Source: Pyxicephalus adspersus
Lineage: Eukaryota; Chordata; Amphibia; Anura; Pyxicephalidae
DNA length: 64,000 nt
Direction of reading: 5' to 3'
NCBI RefSeq assembly: GCF_032062135.1
Contig: NC_092860.1
Coordinates: forward strand, 131,285,100-131,349,099
Shown: positions 34,431-47,920 of the stretch, piece after piece
Layout: each line of letters begins with the position of its first letter
Position numbering within the stretch: position 1 is the stretch's first letter
The notes under the pieces: generated by a model
The model's database searches: none
What the model saw: the letters and a program-made list of their open reading frames with translations, nothing else
Told to the model about the DNA's origin: nothing
Program-made: the position numbers and the translations under genes

Positions 34431-37400
34431 CATCAAGTTTTCTGTATGTAGAAAGAAGCCATCAGTAGATGCTCCGGCATCACAAATAGGTTTGTCTCAT
34501 AATTGCCAATGTAACAATGGCTATTGTCAAGAAGTCAAGGAAAATTAGGAATCTAAATCACAAGAAGATGCAAAGGGATTTACTTCTGTTTAATAAGTTC
34601 CACAGAAGGTATCGGGTGTCAGCAAAGTGTAAAGTTGAGTTAATGTTTATTTTTCAAAGTGAGAAGATCAGTCCAGTTTGCATGCATATTGTGTAACAGA
34701 ATACTGGTGTCAAATCAAGCTATGAAACCCCCACAGGAATTACATTTTAGCGCCAGTTTTAGACATCTTTGTTAAGTTTTTTAATAACGCCTTGACCCAT
34801 GTATTCCAGGTAATCTTGAGGTTCAAAAAAATTAGCAATAATATGCTCCTTATTCTTTTAGGACAGCGAGCAGGTCTCTAAAAAGTGAAGTTAAGATGCT
34901 AGAGTTCCAAATATTCAACAACATTGCACCACTCCAAGCTCCTGTTGACCAGAGCCCTCACCAAGACCAGCAATGGGCACACAGACCCAATGGGCACATG
35001 GGCACCCAAAAAAAAAGTAATCTAATCTGGAATCCTTACACCAAACAGGCCCTGTCACTGTTCTCTTCTTGTAAAAACTTTACTGGTCCCAGCAGAGGGA
35101 GCAATCCAATAGGCACAGGCTTCTCTCCTCACACATTTTGCCCAATCTGTTGGAAAAGTCATATATTAGTTAATATTCTGAATATATTCACATTCAATTC
35201 AGCAAATTTTCTGGTAATATTAGATCAGTTTCTTAAAGGTAGTTTGACATCCAGGATTTGATGGTATTTGTGGTTCATCAGCAAACTGTAGAGAAACAAG
35301 TACTCTAAACATGTTGCAAGTATTTATAATCCATCACTACACCATTGGCTACAACAAATACATCAGCTGAAATATAGCTGTAAATGGAGGTCAGTATTTT
35401 TTTCCCGGCTGGTGTGAGACTTGATAAAAATGGTCTGTAAAAGGTAGCTGACAGGATGTTATTTCATGTTCTGAAAAATAGCAAAGATCGGATGCCATCT
35501 CCTCTGTGTTCTCCTCTCCTTAAGTGTTTCATACCGGCTTATTTAGTAATATATCAAAAGTGTGCTCCTTGATTTGTTTGAGAGGTGGCCAGGGTTTCAA
35601 ATAGGAGCAATCTATTTCAGACTGGTAATCTTCATACAGGGTGACTGGGCACATTTCACGGCACAAAACTGTCAAGAAAACCCTAATAAACTGTAAAATA
35701 TTAAAGGTTGTCTTAAGGATGAGAACGCTAATGTTGTCAAGTTATTTAATGATATCTATATTATTATTATTGAAAAAAGAATTGATTGTTTTATTCAGCT
35801 ATGTGATTATGTAAATAAGAAATTCTAGAAAACTTGGTAAAGCATTAATAAAGAGACTCTAACTGGACTTATCTAAAAGCTAGGACCCATCCATTGCCCA
35901 GATCAGCTGTACATTTTTCTCATTATCCGGGTGCAAATTTGAGTTTTTTGTTTCCTGTTTATTTAAGTTAAGAAAATAAAGTGTTCATTTTTTTGTTATC
36001 CAAGAGCGGCATCTATCTGAGATGATAACACTATGAAGAACCAGATAAAATTATTTTAATGAAAAAGGCCAAATAAATGCATGTCCTCCTATAGAACCTT
36101 AGCTTTGTGTATAGCTTCATCTCCATAAAATGTTTATTTAGGAAGTAGGGCTGTTACCCATGTCTATTCTCATTGGTACACTAATTGTATACACACACAC
36201 GCACTAACTGTACCTACCAATAGTTGGGAACATAAATAGACCAATGTCCATTCTACAACTGGAGTATCTAACAAGCATCAATTTACAATAAATTATTTCT
36301 GCAACATTTTTTATACTTTCTCTTGTCTTAGCTCTTGATAACAGAATATGTTTAGTTAGAGATAGTTTTCAAGAACAATCTGTCAGACAATATTTTCTTC
36401 CGTTTGATTTATATATGTCCAATTAAAACGGATAAGCTTGGTAGGCATGAATGTCATGGCCAGGGTCTCAAAACTTGGTGAGAGCTTTCTGTCAATTGCA
36501 ATGATTCTCTGCTGAGTTTAGACACATTGTGCTATGCCACACATCTAAGTTTCAAAGTTGTGTCATGCAATCTCTTCTGTGACATGGGAGACAAGTGACA
36601 CAAGACTTGCTGAAGTGATAGACTGCATTTGCAAGCCAACTGGATAAAATGAACTGTGTGGTCTGTTGTTTCCTTTTACAGGACAGCAACTGCAAGCTGA
36701 GAGCAGCAACACATCGAGACACAGTATAATCTTCTTTAGACCTGCACCGCACCACAAGGTTTATAACACAAGGTCACAGATTTGGTTTTCTTGTGGTTTA
36801 CCTATTATCAAGACATATACATCCAAAGTACATGAATAGCTGGAGCATATTGCAGTTCATATCAGCATGTGTTGGGTCTTATAAAATTTAGACTGAACAA
36901 AAATTCCAACCAGTTATTATTTTTTGCATATTTGTATGTAGAAAAAAGTAATTGACATCCCTTTACATGTTATAAATCTTTGTTTTTGTGAGGCAGGTAA
37001 TTAAAAAAGCATAAATGCTGTGAGAACTGAGGATTTGAAAGGAGTCTCTTATAATGGAATAGTAAAGATATTTTGTGCGGCCATGGATGGCCTCAGGCCC
37101 CTGGCCCAGTTTAGCCTGTTGTCCATATTCTGGATTACCTGTAAGAAGAGAAAAGCAACTTTCTGCGGTTTGGAAGACTCCGGTATTTAGAAACAAGTAG
37201 AGGAGGAAATTCCAACGGAGGATGCTACGTGTGACAGGACCCTGCAAGAACTAGGAATATGTCATGCAAAGGTTAATCACACCTCACCTGAGGACACACT
37301 TAGGGGGAGATTTTGTTCTGTATCGCCTTAAGCTTTCTAGATTGTGAGCTTCTCAGTTTGCTCCACTTCTTTGTACTGCTTTCCCTCTTTCCTGCCTTTT

Positions 37401-37510
37401 TAGGTATCTCAAACCAAAAAAAAACCCTAAAAAGACCTAATGGAGGTTTGTCCTAGTGTTTTCCTTGTGTCCCACCTGAAATCAAATTCCGCCACCTGTG
37501 GAAGTGCTAC
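34431..37510. other. Non-coding stretch with one acceptor-like site
   Basis: Mostly unique sequence. TGTTGTTTCCTTTTACAG at 36,664-36,681 is a good 3' splice-site match; the following frame stays open to AAG/GTTTAT at about 36,759, but the donor is weak and the peptide unfamiliar. The 121-codon frame at 34,896-35,261 resembles nothing known. A short CA run lies at 36,191-36,204. Confidence 0.45.
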
Positions 37511-38110
37511 TGTAGGGCTCTGGTCAAGCACCATTACTCACCAGATGTCAATCCCCCGATCAAACTCTGTACTTTTCCTCCTTAGCAAGCCCCCACTCAG
37601 ATTCAGGAGGCTAGTTGCACTGTCACACCACACTGTTACTGTAACTCTTTATTGACCAAGGCAAACTCTACAGTTGTTTCTTTTTGCATATCAAACCACA
37701 GCTTGCTCCAAAGGTTATTAAATGTCTAGGCTCTATAAAGTTTTTTTTTCTTTGACTTGTTTGTGATTAACTCACAGTAAGGATTGTATACAGTAACTGA
37801 CACCATGCTACCTAATAATTGAATAATTGAATTTATTAAAATAATGTACCTGTTTCAACATACATACAAATTCAACTTAAGAACAAACCTACAGTCCTTA
37901 TCTTGTATGGAACCCGGAGACTACCTGTACTCTAAAATCCCCATCAGCTGCACACAACCCCAGTGCCTGAGCTGGGAATGCTGAAAAAGATATCTCAGGT
38001 GGAGGCTGCACACCTAAAGGGAAGCAGGAGATTCTGTAAGCAGAGGTCACACAACTAATTCCTTGATCTATTTGCTGTTGCAAGAGGTGCTGCAGAAAAT
38101 AAACCGGATA
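37511..38110 (+). repeat. Diverged copy of the large repeat seen at 59.2-60.1 kb
   Basis: Two parts match the later copy. The first, at about 37,511-37,625, has GGGCTCTGGTCAAGCACC, AATCCCCCGATC and TAGCAAGCCCCCACTCAG. The second, at about 37,930-38,110, has ATCCCCATCAGCTGCACACA, GGGAATGCTG, GGCTGCACACCTAAAGGGAA and AAATAAAC. The middle differs, so one copy has an insertion or deletion. No coding part recognised. Confidence 0.6.
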
Positions 38111-39066
38111 GGACATACTGCAGTGGTGCACAGCAAGGGATCGCTAGCCACATATGCATCTCTTGACAGCTGCACAAGTATTTTGTAAGTATATTCATAA
38201 TCACAGCCATGGTATTTTTCTCATGACAGGTCCCCTTTAAAAATAGCATCCTTTATTTTTTTCAGTTACAACAAATGTAAGATGAAGAAATTAGGATTTC
38301 AGTCAGGTGACTTTTTCACCCTCAGTAAATTCAGCTCTTTGACCATTAATAAGAGTGTATTTCTCCACGTTTTAATGTAGATTAGGCTGTGCCTTATAAC
38401 AATTACACCAGTTTTGTGTGATTGTCATAATTTAGATGGTTATGTGGACAGGCAAGTAATAAAGTCACGGCTACTTAAACAAATCTGATAAAACTTAAAA
38501 ATGCTAATCCCCAGAAAAGAAATTAAATTTCAGAACTGTGTACAAGACCTTCCATTTGCCAGCTTGATAAAATGTCTCTGTGGAGAATTGCAGACAACAT
38601 TGCTTAAGAGATGTGAAATACGAAGCAAACACAGGAACTGTCTTTATTACATAGATAAAAAAACATTACTGGGCACTTAAAAATCTATGCAGTTCTAAAT
38701 CTGTTTTAGGTTCTCTATCCTGTTTATATTTTATATATTTTTGCACTTTTTTAATAGGTAGACAGTAAAACAGCAACAAAATAAAACAGAAGCAACAGAG
38801 CAAAAGATAAAGAAATCTCTAATTTACTTTGGATAGCTATGCCAGGCCATTACAAAGTATGCACATGCATTGGGTTTTTTTGTCAACCATTGTTTTTTAG
38901 AGTGATTCGGTCAGTGCATGGCCAGTGTTTTGTCTAGTCTTTGCAGGGTGGTCTAAAGTCTAAAATTTATATCATTACTTTACAGAAGAAGGCTGGGGTG
39001 GGGGGTAATATGGAGCTTTCTGCTTTGTAAGTGCACTTGCCCCATTAACCACTCTTCTATTTAACT
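38111..39066. other. Non-coding stretch, nothing recognised
   Basis: AT-rich, without repeat ends or similarity to known genes. Confidence 0.5.
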
Positions 39067-39067
39067 T

Positions 39068-39590
39068 AAGAAGAGGATAAGGAGAGGAAAGTGGCTCTTT
39101 AAAGGCAGTATTACTATAAAATTGATTAAAATATGATTATTATAAAATATTATATTCAATAAAAAAAATAAATGTCTTAACATACATACATATAAGGTTT
39201 TAATACTCTGACATTATGAATCTAGATACATTACATTGGGTTGGTTATATTGTACACCAAACTCCAGTGAAGTCAGGGTCAATATAGGTGATTTTCCTGT
39301 TAATGGTCACTACCGATGCGTTTCACCCTCGTGGGCTTCCTCAGGGAGAGACCATTAACAGGAAAATCACCAATATTGACCCTCACTTCACTGGGGTTTG
39401 GTGTTCATTATAACCAACCCGATGTAATGTATCTAGATTCATAATGTTAGAGTACTAAAACCTTATATGTATGTATGTTAAGACATTTATTTTATTTTAT
39501 TGAATATAAATAAAAGATTTTTATCAATTTTATAATAATAGTGCCTTAAAGAGCCACTTTTCTCTCCTTATCCTCTCCTTATCTTTAGAC
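39068..39590. mobile_element. Large fold-back (palindromic) element, about 520 bp
   Basis: The left arm starts AAGAGGATAAGGAGAGG and its inverse closes the element near 39,590. The innermost arm pair is GATTTTCCTGTTAATGGTC and GACCATTAACAGGAAAATC. Arms are about 240 bp long with small mismatches and indels. The loop, 39,309-39,349, holds ATGCGTTTCACCC and GGGCTTCCTCAGGGA, the motif shared with the element at 49.9 kb and the segment at 2.5 kb. There is no coding capacity. Superfamily and target duplication are unclear. Confidence 0.85.
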
Positions 39591-42500
39591 GTTTTGGCTC
39601 GGCAACACTACTAGTCATGAATCCTATCCCTTAGAAACTGATCACATACCAAACCTTCTATTTAACCTACTACATCTGCAGATATTATAAAGCAGTGGTC
39701 CCCAACATTTTATAATAAATTGTAGGTCAATTTTTTTAGTTTTTTAGCTGTTAGTACATTTAGTTTTCTTATCTCCTGGAACATGTCAACAGTCACTAGT
39801 AATTTGGTGTACCATGTTGGTAATTCTTGAGAGCAGACATGATGTCAGAACAGCTTCAGACTGACTATTCCAATATACAACCAGTCAAGGAGGGGGAGAA
39901 TTGGAAATTTGAGAGCACAAGATTGGAGGCTTACCAATTAGAAATTTCTATGAGTCAATGTCTTAAAAAGGCCCCTGTCACAAGTATCAGTGTTCTTAGA
40001 TTATCATATTACTGATACAAAGGACTTGGGAAGCTGGTTGATTTTATTACCTCCAGAATAAAAAGCAGCAGTATGAAACAGCCATGATATGCTTCTTTAT
40101 TTTGATTGATCTCCAAGTTTAATTTTTATTATTTACTTGAGTGTGCATTTGGACAGACGGTGAGAATCCCTCTAAAAACATATATATGTAATTGTATGAA
40201 GATGACTCACATCATATCTTCATATTGTTACAACCAGCAGCGGTAAAGGGGGAGTCAGGTGGAAGAAAGATGGATGGGTTGGCATTGGAAAAGGTGATGA
40301 CATTGTCTGTAGGACAAACTCCCAATGATTTGCCCTTGTAATGATAAGGGTAATGAACCAAATAATGTTACTCCAAGTCAGCACATAAGGCCCAAACCTT
40401 TTGGAAAGAAGCTGTCGTTTCAAGATATTCTCATTTAGGATGCTATAAAAGGGCCAAAGTAATTGAGTGATATGCATCACTGTCATGTAATAAGCTTTTT
40501 TATTTTTATTCAGGATGCAAAATGATATACATTTAATGTCACCTTCCATTTCTACTACCATGAGAAGGTAAACATCTAGTAAACATTTTCTGTGTTCTCC
40601 CTAATTATCCAATTGTGCAAGGAGAAATCCAATATATTTTATTCCTTTGTTATTACTGGGCAATTTTACTAATGAATCATATTCCAATAATATAGTAAAT
40701 AAACTTTTGTTGATGTGAAACTTTTTTTAAACAAAAACTTTTATTGTGGAAGCCGTGCCCAAAACAAAAGGCACCAGAGGGTAAGGAATGAGTTACTAGT
40801 ATTGCCTGTAGGCTCACTGTAGATGATTTTTTCCTTTTACTGACCCACTAAGCCTTTTACTATTTGTAGAAGGCCATCTTAGTAATGAAATATAAAGTAA
40901 TGAAATATAAGTCATCTAAGAAATATAAGTCATATAAGCTGTCATTCTGATGTTTAAAGGTCTGGTGGGGGAATGACCAAAAAGCAACAGGAGATCAAAA
41001 TAATGAATAAAGCAAAAGCAGGGAGATCCTTGCACTGTGGGTTTTCATTGAGGATGGGTAGACCACCCCTAAGAACCACCACAAAACTCTTTCCATTATT
41101 TCTATTTGCAATTTGATAACCACTTCTTACTAATGTACAAAGTGGCAAGCATTCCTCTGCATGGGTTCACAGCAAACTGGTTTGAAAATATTCGCTGAAC
41201 TTATGGCAAACCCATCTGGGCTGTGTTTGCCCAACACTAATGATGATCTGCAACATTCTGGATACCTCTTGCTACTAAGGTACATAGTGGGCAGCCATTC
41301 CTATGTGTTGCATGACGTGTGCAGTGGTAACTGGCCAGTAGCCAGTGCCATCAGCACCTCTATTTTTTTGTGGTTGTTAAGGGAGTACAACCTCTGACAA
41401 CCACCATTGACATAAAGTTTGGCAATGTAGCTGGGAACAAGTTGTTACTGATTTGATATCCGCTGCTTTTGAGCCCTAATCCTCATGTGCAGCATTCTAT
41501 CTAGCAAATAGAAAGTACCCATTGCAATAGAAACATTACCAATTCTTATTCCAAAACTTGTGGGAGAGTGGCAGTGCATTATAAAGGTAAACTACTTTCA
41601 AGAAAACTTTGAAACAAAAGGCTGAATTTTTAGGTTACTGTGTGGGGCACAATTAACACTACTATATGTCCTATATAAGATATCAAATTTTCACTTTTTG
41701 CAAAGAGAATGTTTAGTGAATATTATATTCTCTGCTTTTTTAATAAACCTATAACTTTTTGTCCATAAAAAAATGTGACATGGATGTTCTCCATATTACA
41801 TCACAAAAGTTACAACACACTATGGCTTCTTTTAAATACACACATTTCAATTTAGTGAACAAAAATAAGCAAAAATGTTGCCAGGAACAAAAGGCCATTA
41901 TTTCAATGTAAAAGTTTATGTCAATTTAAATTATATATTTTACCTTGTGACTTGTGGCAGATTTAATGTAATCCTAATTAGCCAGATTGTACAAGAGCAT
42001 CTGCATGCTTTAAAACCCACATATCATGATTCATTATTTTGGAATATATGGCTTCATAAAAACGCTATTCTCTGAGTTATTAATTTTTGAGACTTGGATG
42101 AAAATTTAAATCTTCCGTGGTAGAATTAATGGGATCTCTCGCACTGTTTTGCGTAATATAATTTATACAGTATATATGATACAAGTACAGATGGGCGAAC
42201 TTTACATATTTTACATAATTTAATTCAAGTCATTGACCTAGTGGATCTTTTTTCTTTCAATCATTTATTTTATTAGTTTATTTTAGTTGAAAACATGAGA
42301 AAAGGAAGGTATAGTATGGGAAATGTGTGTTATTTATGATTATTTTGTTAAGTAAACTATGTAAAAAAAGTGTATTTGTTTATATTTAGCATAACTCCGA
42401 TGCATTGGTAATATTCAGAACCCAGGTTTCTGCAAAAATGTATTTTTACCAAAGCTATACATTAGCTTCTGACTAAAATGAAATAGGAATCTGCTGGTTG

Positions 42501-43148
42501 GAGTTGTCCATGACTAGCTGCTACAGTTCACCCATTTCTTTGCATTTGCTTTATATGCCTTGTAAAACACTTAACTTTTGGTGCTATCTAATACCACCCA
42601 AGTTTTAGACCGTGCATCTAATGAACCAAGTATGTTGTTTAGCTTAAGCTTTATTCCATATCATATAAAAATCTCAGTAATACTGCTAATGGGTTTCAGC
42701 TTAAGACCTGTATATTTATTAATTTATAATACCATAGCCTCGCTTCCATTATGTGAAGTGACCACAACCACAGCAATACCACTGCTTTAAAAAATGGCTC
42801 CTTTAGTCTTTCAGTTTGCATGTACTGTATACCTCCTGCTGCCATTTTCTTAATGAATATGTGAATAGATTACTCAGTGAATAAGTTACTTACAAAAGGC
42901 AAACCAATTTCAAATTGTATTGGTAAATATTAGTAGCCTGCTGTCCTACCCCCTTTCCTCGAATTTAAAATTCTTCATCCCAGAAAATCCCCAGTTTTCA
43001 ATGTCATTAACTAAAAATTAAGAAATGACATACATCCTAACACCTATTTATGTATTGCCATAATAGATAAAAATGAACGATAGCTCTTAGAAAGTAATAT
43101 TGCATTGAATGAACAGGAGAATTGTCTTGATGTTGTTTAAACGCATTG
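39591..43148. other. Non-coding stretch with a faint 150-bp duplication
   Basis: Segments at about 41,115-41,165 and 41,262-41,315 resemble each other (ACTTCTTACTAATGTACA and CTCTTGCTACTAAGGTACA, each followed by a CATTCCT word), suggesting an old tandem duplication. The rest shows no gene, RNA or repeat I can support. Confidence 0.4.
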
Positions 43149-43213
43149 GTCCTCCAAGGCTGGAGAGGATACACTTTCATCAGTGAAGCTGGTGATCCAG
43201 CAAACCTGGACTT
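43149..43213. mobile_element. Left part of the palindromic MITE (copy 2)
   Basis: Contains CCTCCAAGGCTGGAGAGGAT, ACACTTTCATCAGTGAAGCT and GATCCAGCAAACCTGGA. Both the extreme left end and the whole right arm are missing; a TA run follows. Confidence 0.8.
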
Positions 43214-45960
43214 CATATATATATATTTAAAAACTCTTCTACATTGGTGCAACAACATTTCTACAAATAGATTGCATGAAATGAATGGCAGAAGGCTGTG
43301 GTATCTTGCTGCAAGGGTACCTTACTGTTATGCCATTATTTTCCTCAACAGTAGTTTATTTTATAATCTTACTTCTCAAGTTGCTCTTTAAATAGTACCT
43401 AGGCATTCTTTTCCCGATTTAGTGCAGTGGTGTACTGAGTGGTTATCCACTTCTCTTTGTTATTTTTGATAAATATTGATATGGCATCACAGAAGACATA
43501 ATGCTTGCCCAGTTGGGCAAACCCCCAGAAAATGATTGTTGTACAGATTTCAACATCAATCATTCACTGCAGTGATGTGTTGGATGGCATTTTCCCAAAC
43601 TTCTTCTCTGGGACTATTCTGTCAATTCTGTTTGTTGATACATCTTTTTTTATATCAATAAATGTTGTTCATTTGATAAACACAAAATTCTATCTGTGGA
43701 GTCAGCTCAGTGTGCCGTTTTCCTTGTGTATACAGAGATTTTTTAATAAAGCTAAGCGCTCAAGACTTGCGGTTCTGCTGTACAGTGCAGCTTCTGTTTA
43801 CTGTTTACAGCCTGGACAAATAAGCAATTTGACCTTTTCATTTCTGCTAAAACCCAGGTGGCTTTTTACATTTGTATAAAAGAGGGTAGTGCTCTGTTGC
43901 ACGAGTTTATGATTTTGAGCAGGGTTTCATGATTTTTGAAGAATGAGAAACAAATCTGATAACATCGGTGTTATGATTTGTTTGGAGAACATTTTAGATG
44001 GTTTAATATCATAACTAAATTTGTCTGAGTCTGCTATTGTATGTACATGAAGAAATCAAACCCAAATTTAAGAAGACTTATATTAGTCTATGTGACAAAT
44101 CTTTGACCTTCTTACGAAGGACCATACATACTTAAAAGACCCGTCTGTGCGCCCTAGCTAGAACACTTTAACCTTTAACAATTCTATAAAAGACAATGGC
44201 CAACTCAATTTGTTACAATAACGAGTCCCAAATCTTCCTAAGCCTTTATAGTACCTTGACATAGATTTTTCTTGTGATGCATGCAGACGTATGGTCATAT
44301 TAAAGTGTATGTTGTTACACTGGCACAGCCAACTCCTAAGAAGATGTTGGGTCCAATGTGGTAAACACCAGAAAAGGCTGCCACCACCATGGAGTAAGGA
44401 TGTCTTGGGTACATTAGTATGTTAAGGAATTATTTTTTTCCTAATGAAGTTATGAAATTGTACATCTTAAGTTATAACAAGAATAACATGTTAAGATGTT
44501 CATATTATATGCATTGTCAGTGCATTTTCCAATAAAAAGACAGGGGTCGTTACATTCATGTACTTCAGATAACTTCAGATAATTCAGTAATAATAGAGGC
44601 CTCCACTTTCAACATTTTAATGCAGCCTGGGAAATCTGTGGGTGCAGTCTGGTCTCCCTTCTAGGCCTATGGGGTAAGGTGTTAATCCACCTAGCACAGC
44701 ATAAACCTAACACAACAATAGCAGCAATATTATTAGCAAGGATTTGTATCTGTGCTGTGAGACCACCAAAGAGGTTCGACACACAACCTTTGTGTGTACC
44801 TGCCACGGGGTTTTCCTCCTTTTTTTTCTTTCCTCCTGCATCTATTAGGCCCTTGCCCTGTGTATATATATGTTCAACAACATAAGCTGTACATTATTGC
44901 TGTGGACTGGCTTTCTTTTAGTAAAAATGGCAGAATGTGCACTTTACAAAGTGTGTGAATATGGCCACCTATAGTCTCTGTTGGGTGTATGTGTGACAAT
45001 GCAATAAAGTACAAATGTTAACCAATGGAAAACCAACAGCAGGAGTCCCAGAACAATTGCATACTTACCCCAATATGAAAAACAATTAGCACATTTAAAC
45101 TAGGGAGAAGACCACAGCTCTGCCAGTACCAGCAGATCATCTCCTGATTATCTTCACCCACAATTCCCACTCTTTTACAACATTGATGCTAAACTTTCTT
45201 ATGTATAATTTTTTTTAAAAATTAGAAATTTGGTATAAATTAGACAGAGATTCGTATTTATTGATAATGATTTTAACTAATCTAGCTCACTAATGTGGCC
45301 ACTGTTATTATACGTCTGCAATAGTCCTATTCCTTTAGGAAGAGAAAATAAAAGAAAGTAAAAGAAGAGTTACCCCATGGCTAATGTAAGATTACCTTTT
45401 ACATTTATTCATGCTATTCTCTGTTCTCAATCTCAACTGGGTTTCTTAGAAATGACTGAAAATATTCTGTAAGAAATAATATTGAGTCATGAACTGTATC
45501 TCAGCCTACTGTAAACCAGTAGTACGGTCAAACAGCTTGAAGGAAAAGATACTATGTATATTATAACAAGCATACTATATTAATAATGATAGGCAAACAT
45601 TTGCCTTAAATCTTGTTTGGTATCTTCTAAGATGAATCTAGAACAAGGCAAGTAAGGCTGTTCATTAGTATAAAACAGACTAAAGACTAAAATACAATAT
45701 TACTATAGTAGTCTATCATTCATTTGGCGTTTTGCAGAACGCAGTAGGAAAAGGAGTACCAATCTGGTGTAAAAGGTATGTCCACGGCAAATGATGAGGT
45801 AGCCTTGCAGTGGATCTGACTTCAGGTATCCCTGCCTAGTCTAACAGCGCAAGAGGTAGTTAGTTCTATTCACAAGCATCTAGTTATAAATAAAACATCG
45901 TTGTTATGTCTGGTCAATGGAAATTTCATCCAACAGGTAAACACATTCACATCAAGAGAT
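43214..45960. other. Non-coding stretch, nothing recognised
   Basis: Includes an unrecognised 124-codon frame at 43,505-43,879, hydrophobic and with random-like composition. A patch with more C and G around 44,620-44,870 could be an old repeat, but I cannot place it. Confidence 0.45.
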
Positions 45961-46095
45961 ATTACACTTTCATCAGTGAAGCTGGGTCATCCAGCAAACA
46001 TTGAATGGATCTGGTCCAAGATTCAAAACATTTTCCAGCTTTACCAATGAAAGCGTATCCTCTCCAGTCTTGGAGAGTTTTAATAAATCAGACCC
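45961..46095. mobile_element. Palindromic MITE, left-truncated (copy 3)
   Basis: Starts inside the left arm (ACACTTTCATCAGTGAAGCT), runs through GAATGGATCTGGTCCA and ends with the right-arm terminus TAATAAATCAGACCC. About 45 bases of the left arm are missing and the loop is shortened. Confidence 0.85.
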
Positions 46096-47889
46096 ATTCA
46101 GTTTTTTTTTTACATGTGAATGATCTGTTGTATCTAAACCAAAAACATTTATGTTTAAATAGAGTGAGGTTTGGAACAAGAAGATCTTTTCCATAGGGAC
46201 ACTGATTGCTCAGATTTTTGTCTGTGGCAATGATTAGTGGCAGGAAGTAAGGGGAAATTTTCGTATCGTGTCATATAAAGGAATTATGTAATATTACTGT
46301 AGAGGAGCAAATGGTGCAGTAGTCACCTTTCAAGTTGACCCTAGGGTGGCTTGCAACTATATCAATATGTCAATGTAACTACATGTATCATTTTACTTCC
46401 ATAATAACTTGGGAAGTGTAGAAAAGTGGAAACATTTTATTTTAATCACGCATCTATATATTTACATCTTGTAACTCACAGTTTGCCAAAAAGTCTACCA
46501 TGCCAATGTCCCTTCTAATTTGCATATCCAGATTATATCTGTGTAGCTCATCACACCGAACAGGCAGCACAAGCCTTTCCCAAGTAATTAACGCACCAAC
46601 TTAAATCCACAAGTCAGATTTAAGAGTTTTTTTATTTTGTGAATTTTCATTTTAATGATTCCATTAAGCACATCCGAAAATACTGTATAGCGAAAGAGAA
46701 CATGCCTTTCTTCTCTGATTATGTGTAATGTGGCTCCGGTTACTCCTGATTTGCAATTTACTGGAAAGACGACAAGGTCTGAACAACTTAAGAGGGTCAA
46801 AGCCATGACATTGAGGCATTGCATTACATTATAGCGTTCAATGCTCAGTTATTCTTGGTTATTGATATGTATTTCAGACCTGAGAGATATTTTATTACCA
46901 AAAAAGGGGACGGAAAAAAATTAGATTTCACTTTTTTGTTTCATGTCTCCCACAAGGGCAAAACAAAAAACGTGTGATGAAGCAAATGGCCTGGTCCCTG
47001 TTCACATGTGCTAATTAAAGTAATGATACTGTGTAAATGACAAGACAAGAGAAGAAGGAGCAAGTAAACAAAGGAAGAATGAATAATGATAGTGGTGTAG
47101 AGGACACAAGCTTGCATTAGCATTAATGCAGAGAAAGTAAATGTCAACAGTAAAAGAGCTGTGGGTTTTAGGCAGTCTATAACCAAATCTAGGCTTTGTT
47201 GCCAAGTTATTTTGGAGTATGTGCGACCATCCTTGAACTCTGTGACTGGCTGGATTTCTCATGAGGTGACTTCACCTTCTTACTGGCAGACAGAAAACAC
47301 AGGAGAATTCAAAAAGCCCATTAAAAGGAATTGGCCAGACAGACAGAACTTAATGTGGAATGCAAGCCAAACAGGTAAAAACACCATTGAAATACATATG
47401 TGTTTACTTTTTTCTACCAATTTATAATTCTGTCCAGAATGACGTGTAATCTATGCATTTTATAATAAGTGATACACCTATTACCTGGTTCATTAATATA
47501 GATTTCTGTGTTATTATCATATTCTAAAGAAACTTTTCCTAACATTTCTAACCTGAGGAACCCTTGATATCATTTCCTCCAGGGACTGATACTAAAACCA
47601 ATTAGTTGGGGTCTCTAGGTAAAAATCTCCAACATTGGTGACCAGTTGGAAGAAATTTCAACCTTTACAATATTGGCTAGAATGACACACTTAACTAACT
47701 AAAACTAACTAAAAAGATCATTACATACAGCTGGCTCTACCAAGCACAATTACTCCAGAACTTTACAGGCCTCATCCAAAGGGAGATTGATCAATGACAG
47801 TTTGAGGAACCCCAGGAAACATCCAGAGGATCCCTCAGGCTTAATAGAAACCTAATTAAGAATGGCTGCTCCACAGTAAATCAGAACCA
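46096..47889. other. Non-coding stretch; part may be conserved or repeat-derived
   Basis: About 46,560-46,850 is unique and CpG-bearing, with CCCAAGTAATTAACGCACC, and reads like a conserved element. About 47,540-47,850 contains GAGGAACCC-type words that recall the hAT family at 19.5 kb, but no ends can be defined. Confidence 0.35.
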
Positions 47890-47920
47890 TTACCTTTTTC
47901 TTTCTAGCAGGTAAGAAGAG
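47890..47920 (+). promoter_or_regulatory. Juxtaposed 3'/5' splice-like site (recursive-splice-like)
   Basis: A polypyrimidine tract, CCTTTTTCTTTCTAG, is followed immediately by CAG and then GTAAGAAG, with the junction at 47,910/47,911. This fits the pattern pyrimidines-N-CAG/GTAAG of recursive splice sites reported in very long introns of vertebrate neural genes. Such a string can also occur by chance. The direction would place a host gene on the plus strand. Confidence 0.25.

Noticed and set aside
34896..35261. 121-codon plus-strand frame
   Set aside because: No recognised family and no splice or promoter context; length is within chance for this amount of AT-rich DNA.
36664..36760. Strong acceptor TGTTGTTTCCTTTTACAG with a following open frame
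   Set aside because: The only nearby donor, AAG/GTTTAT, is weak and the peptide is unfamiliar; single acceptor-like strings are common by chance.
43505..43879. 124-codon hydrophobic plus-strand frame
   Set aside because: Looks membrane-like only because T-rich codons encode Phe, Leu, Ile and Val; no known relative.
44770..44785. AGGTTCGAC resembling a tRNA B box
   Set aside because: It does not match GGTTCGANTCC fully and there is no A box or cloverleaf around it.
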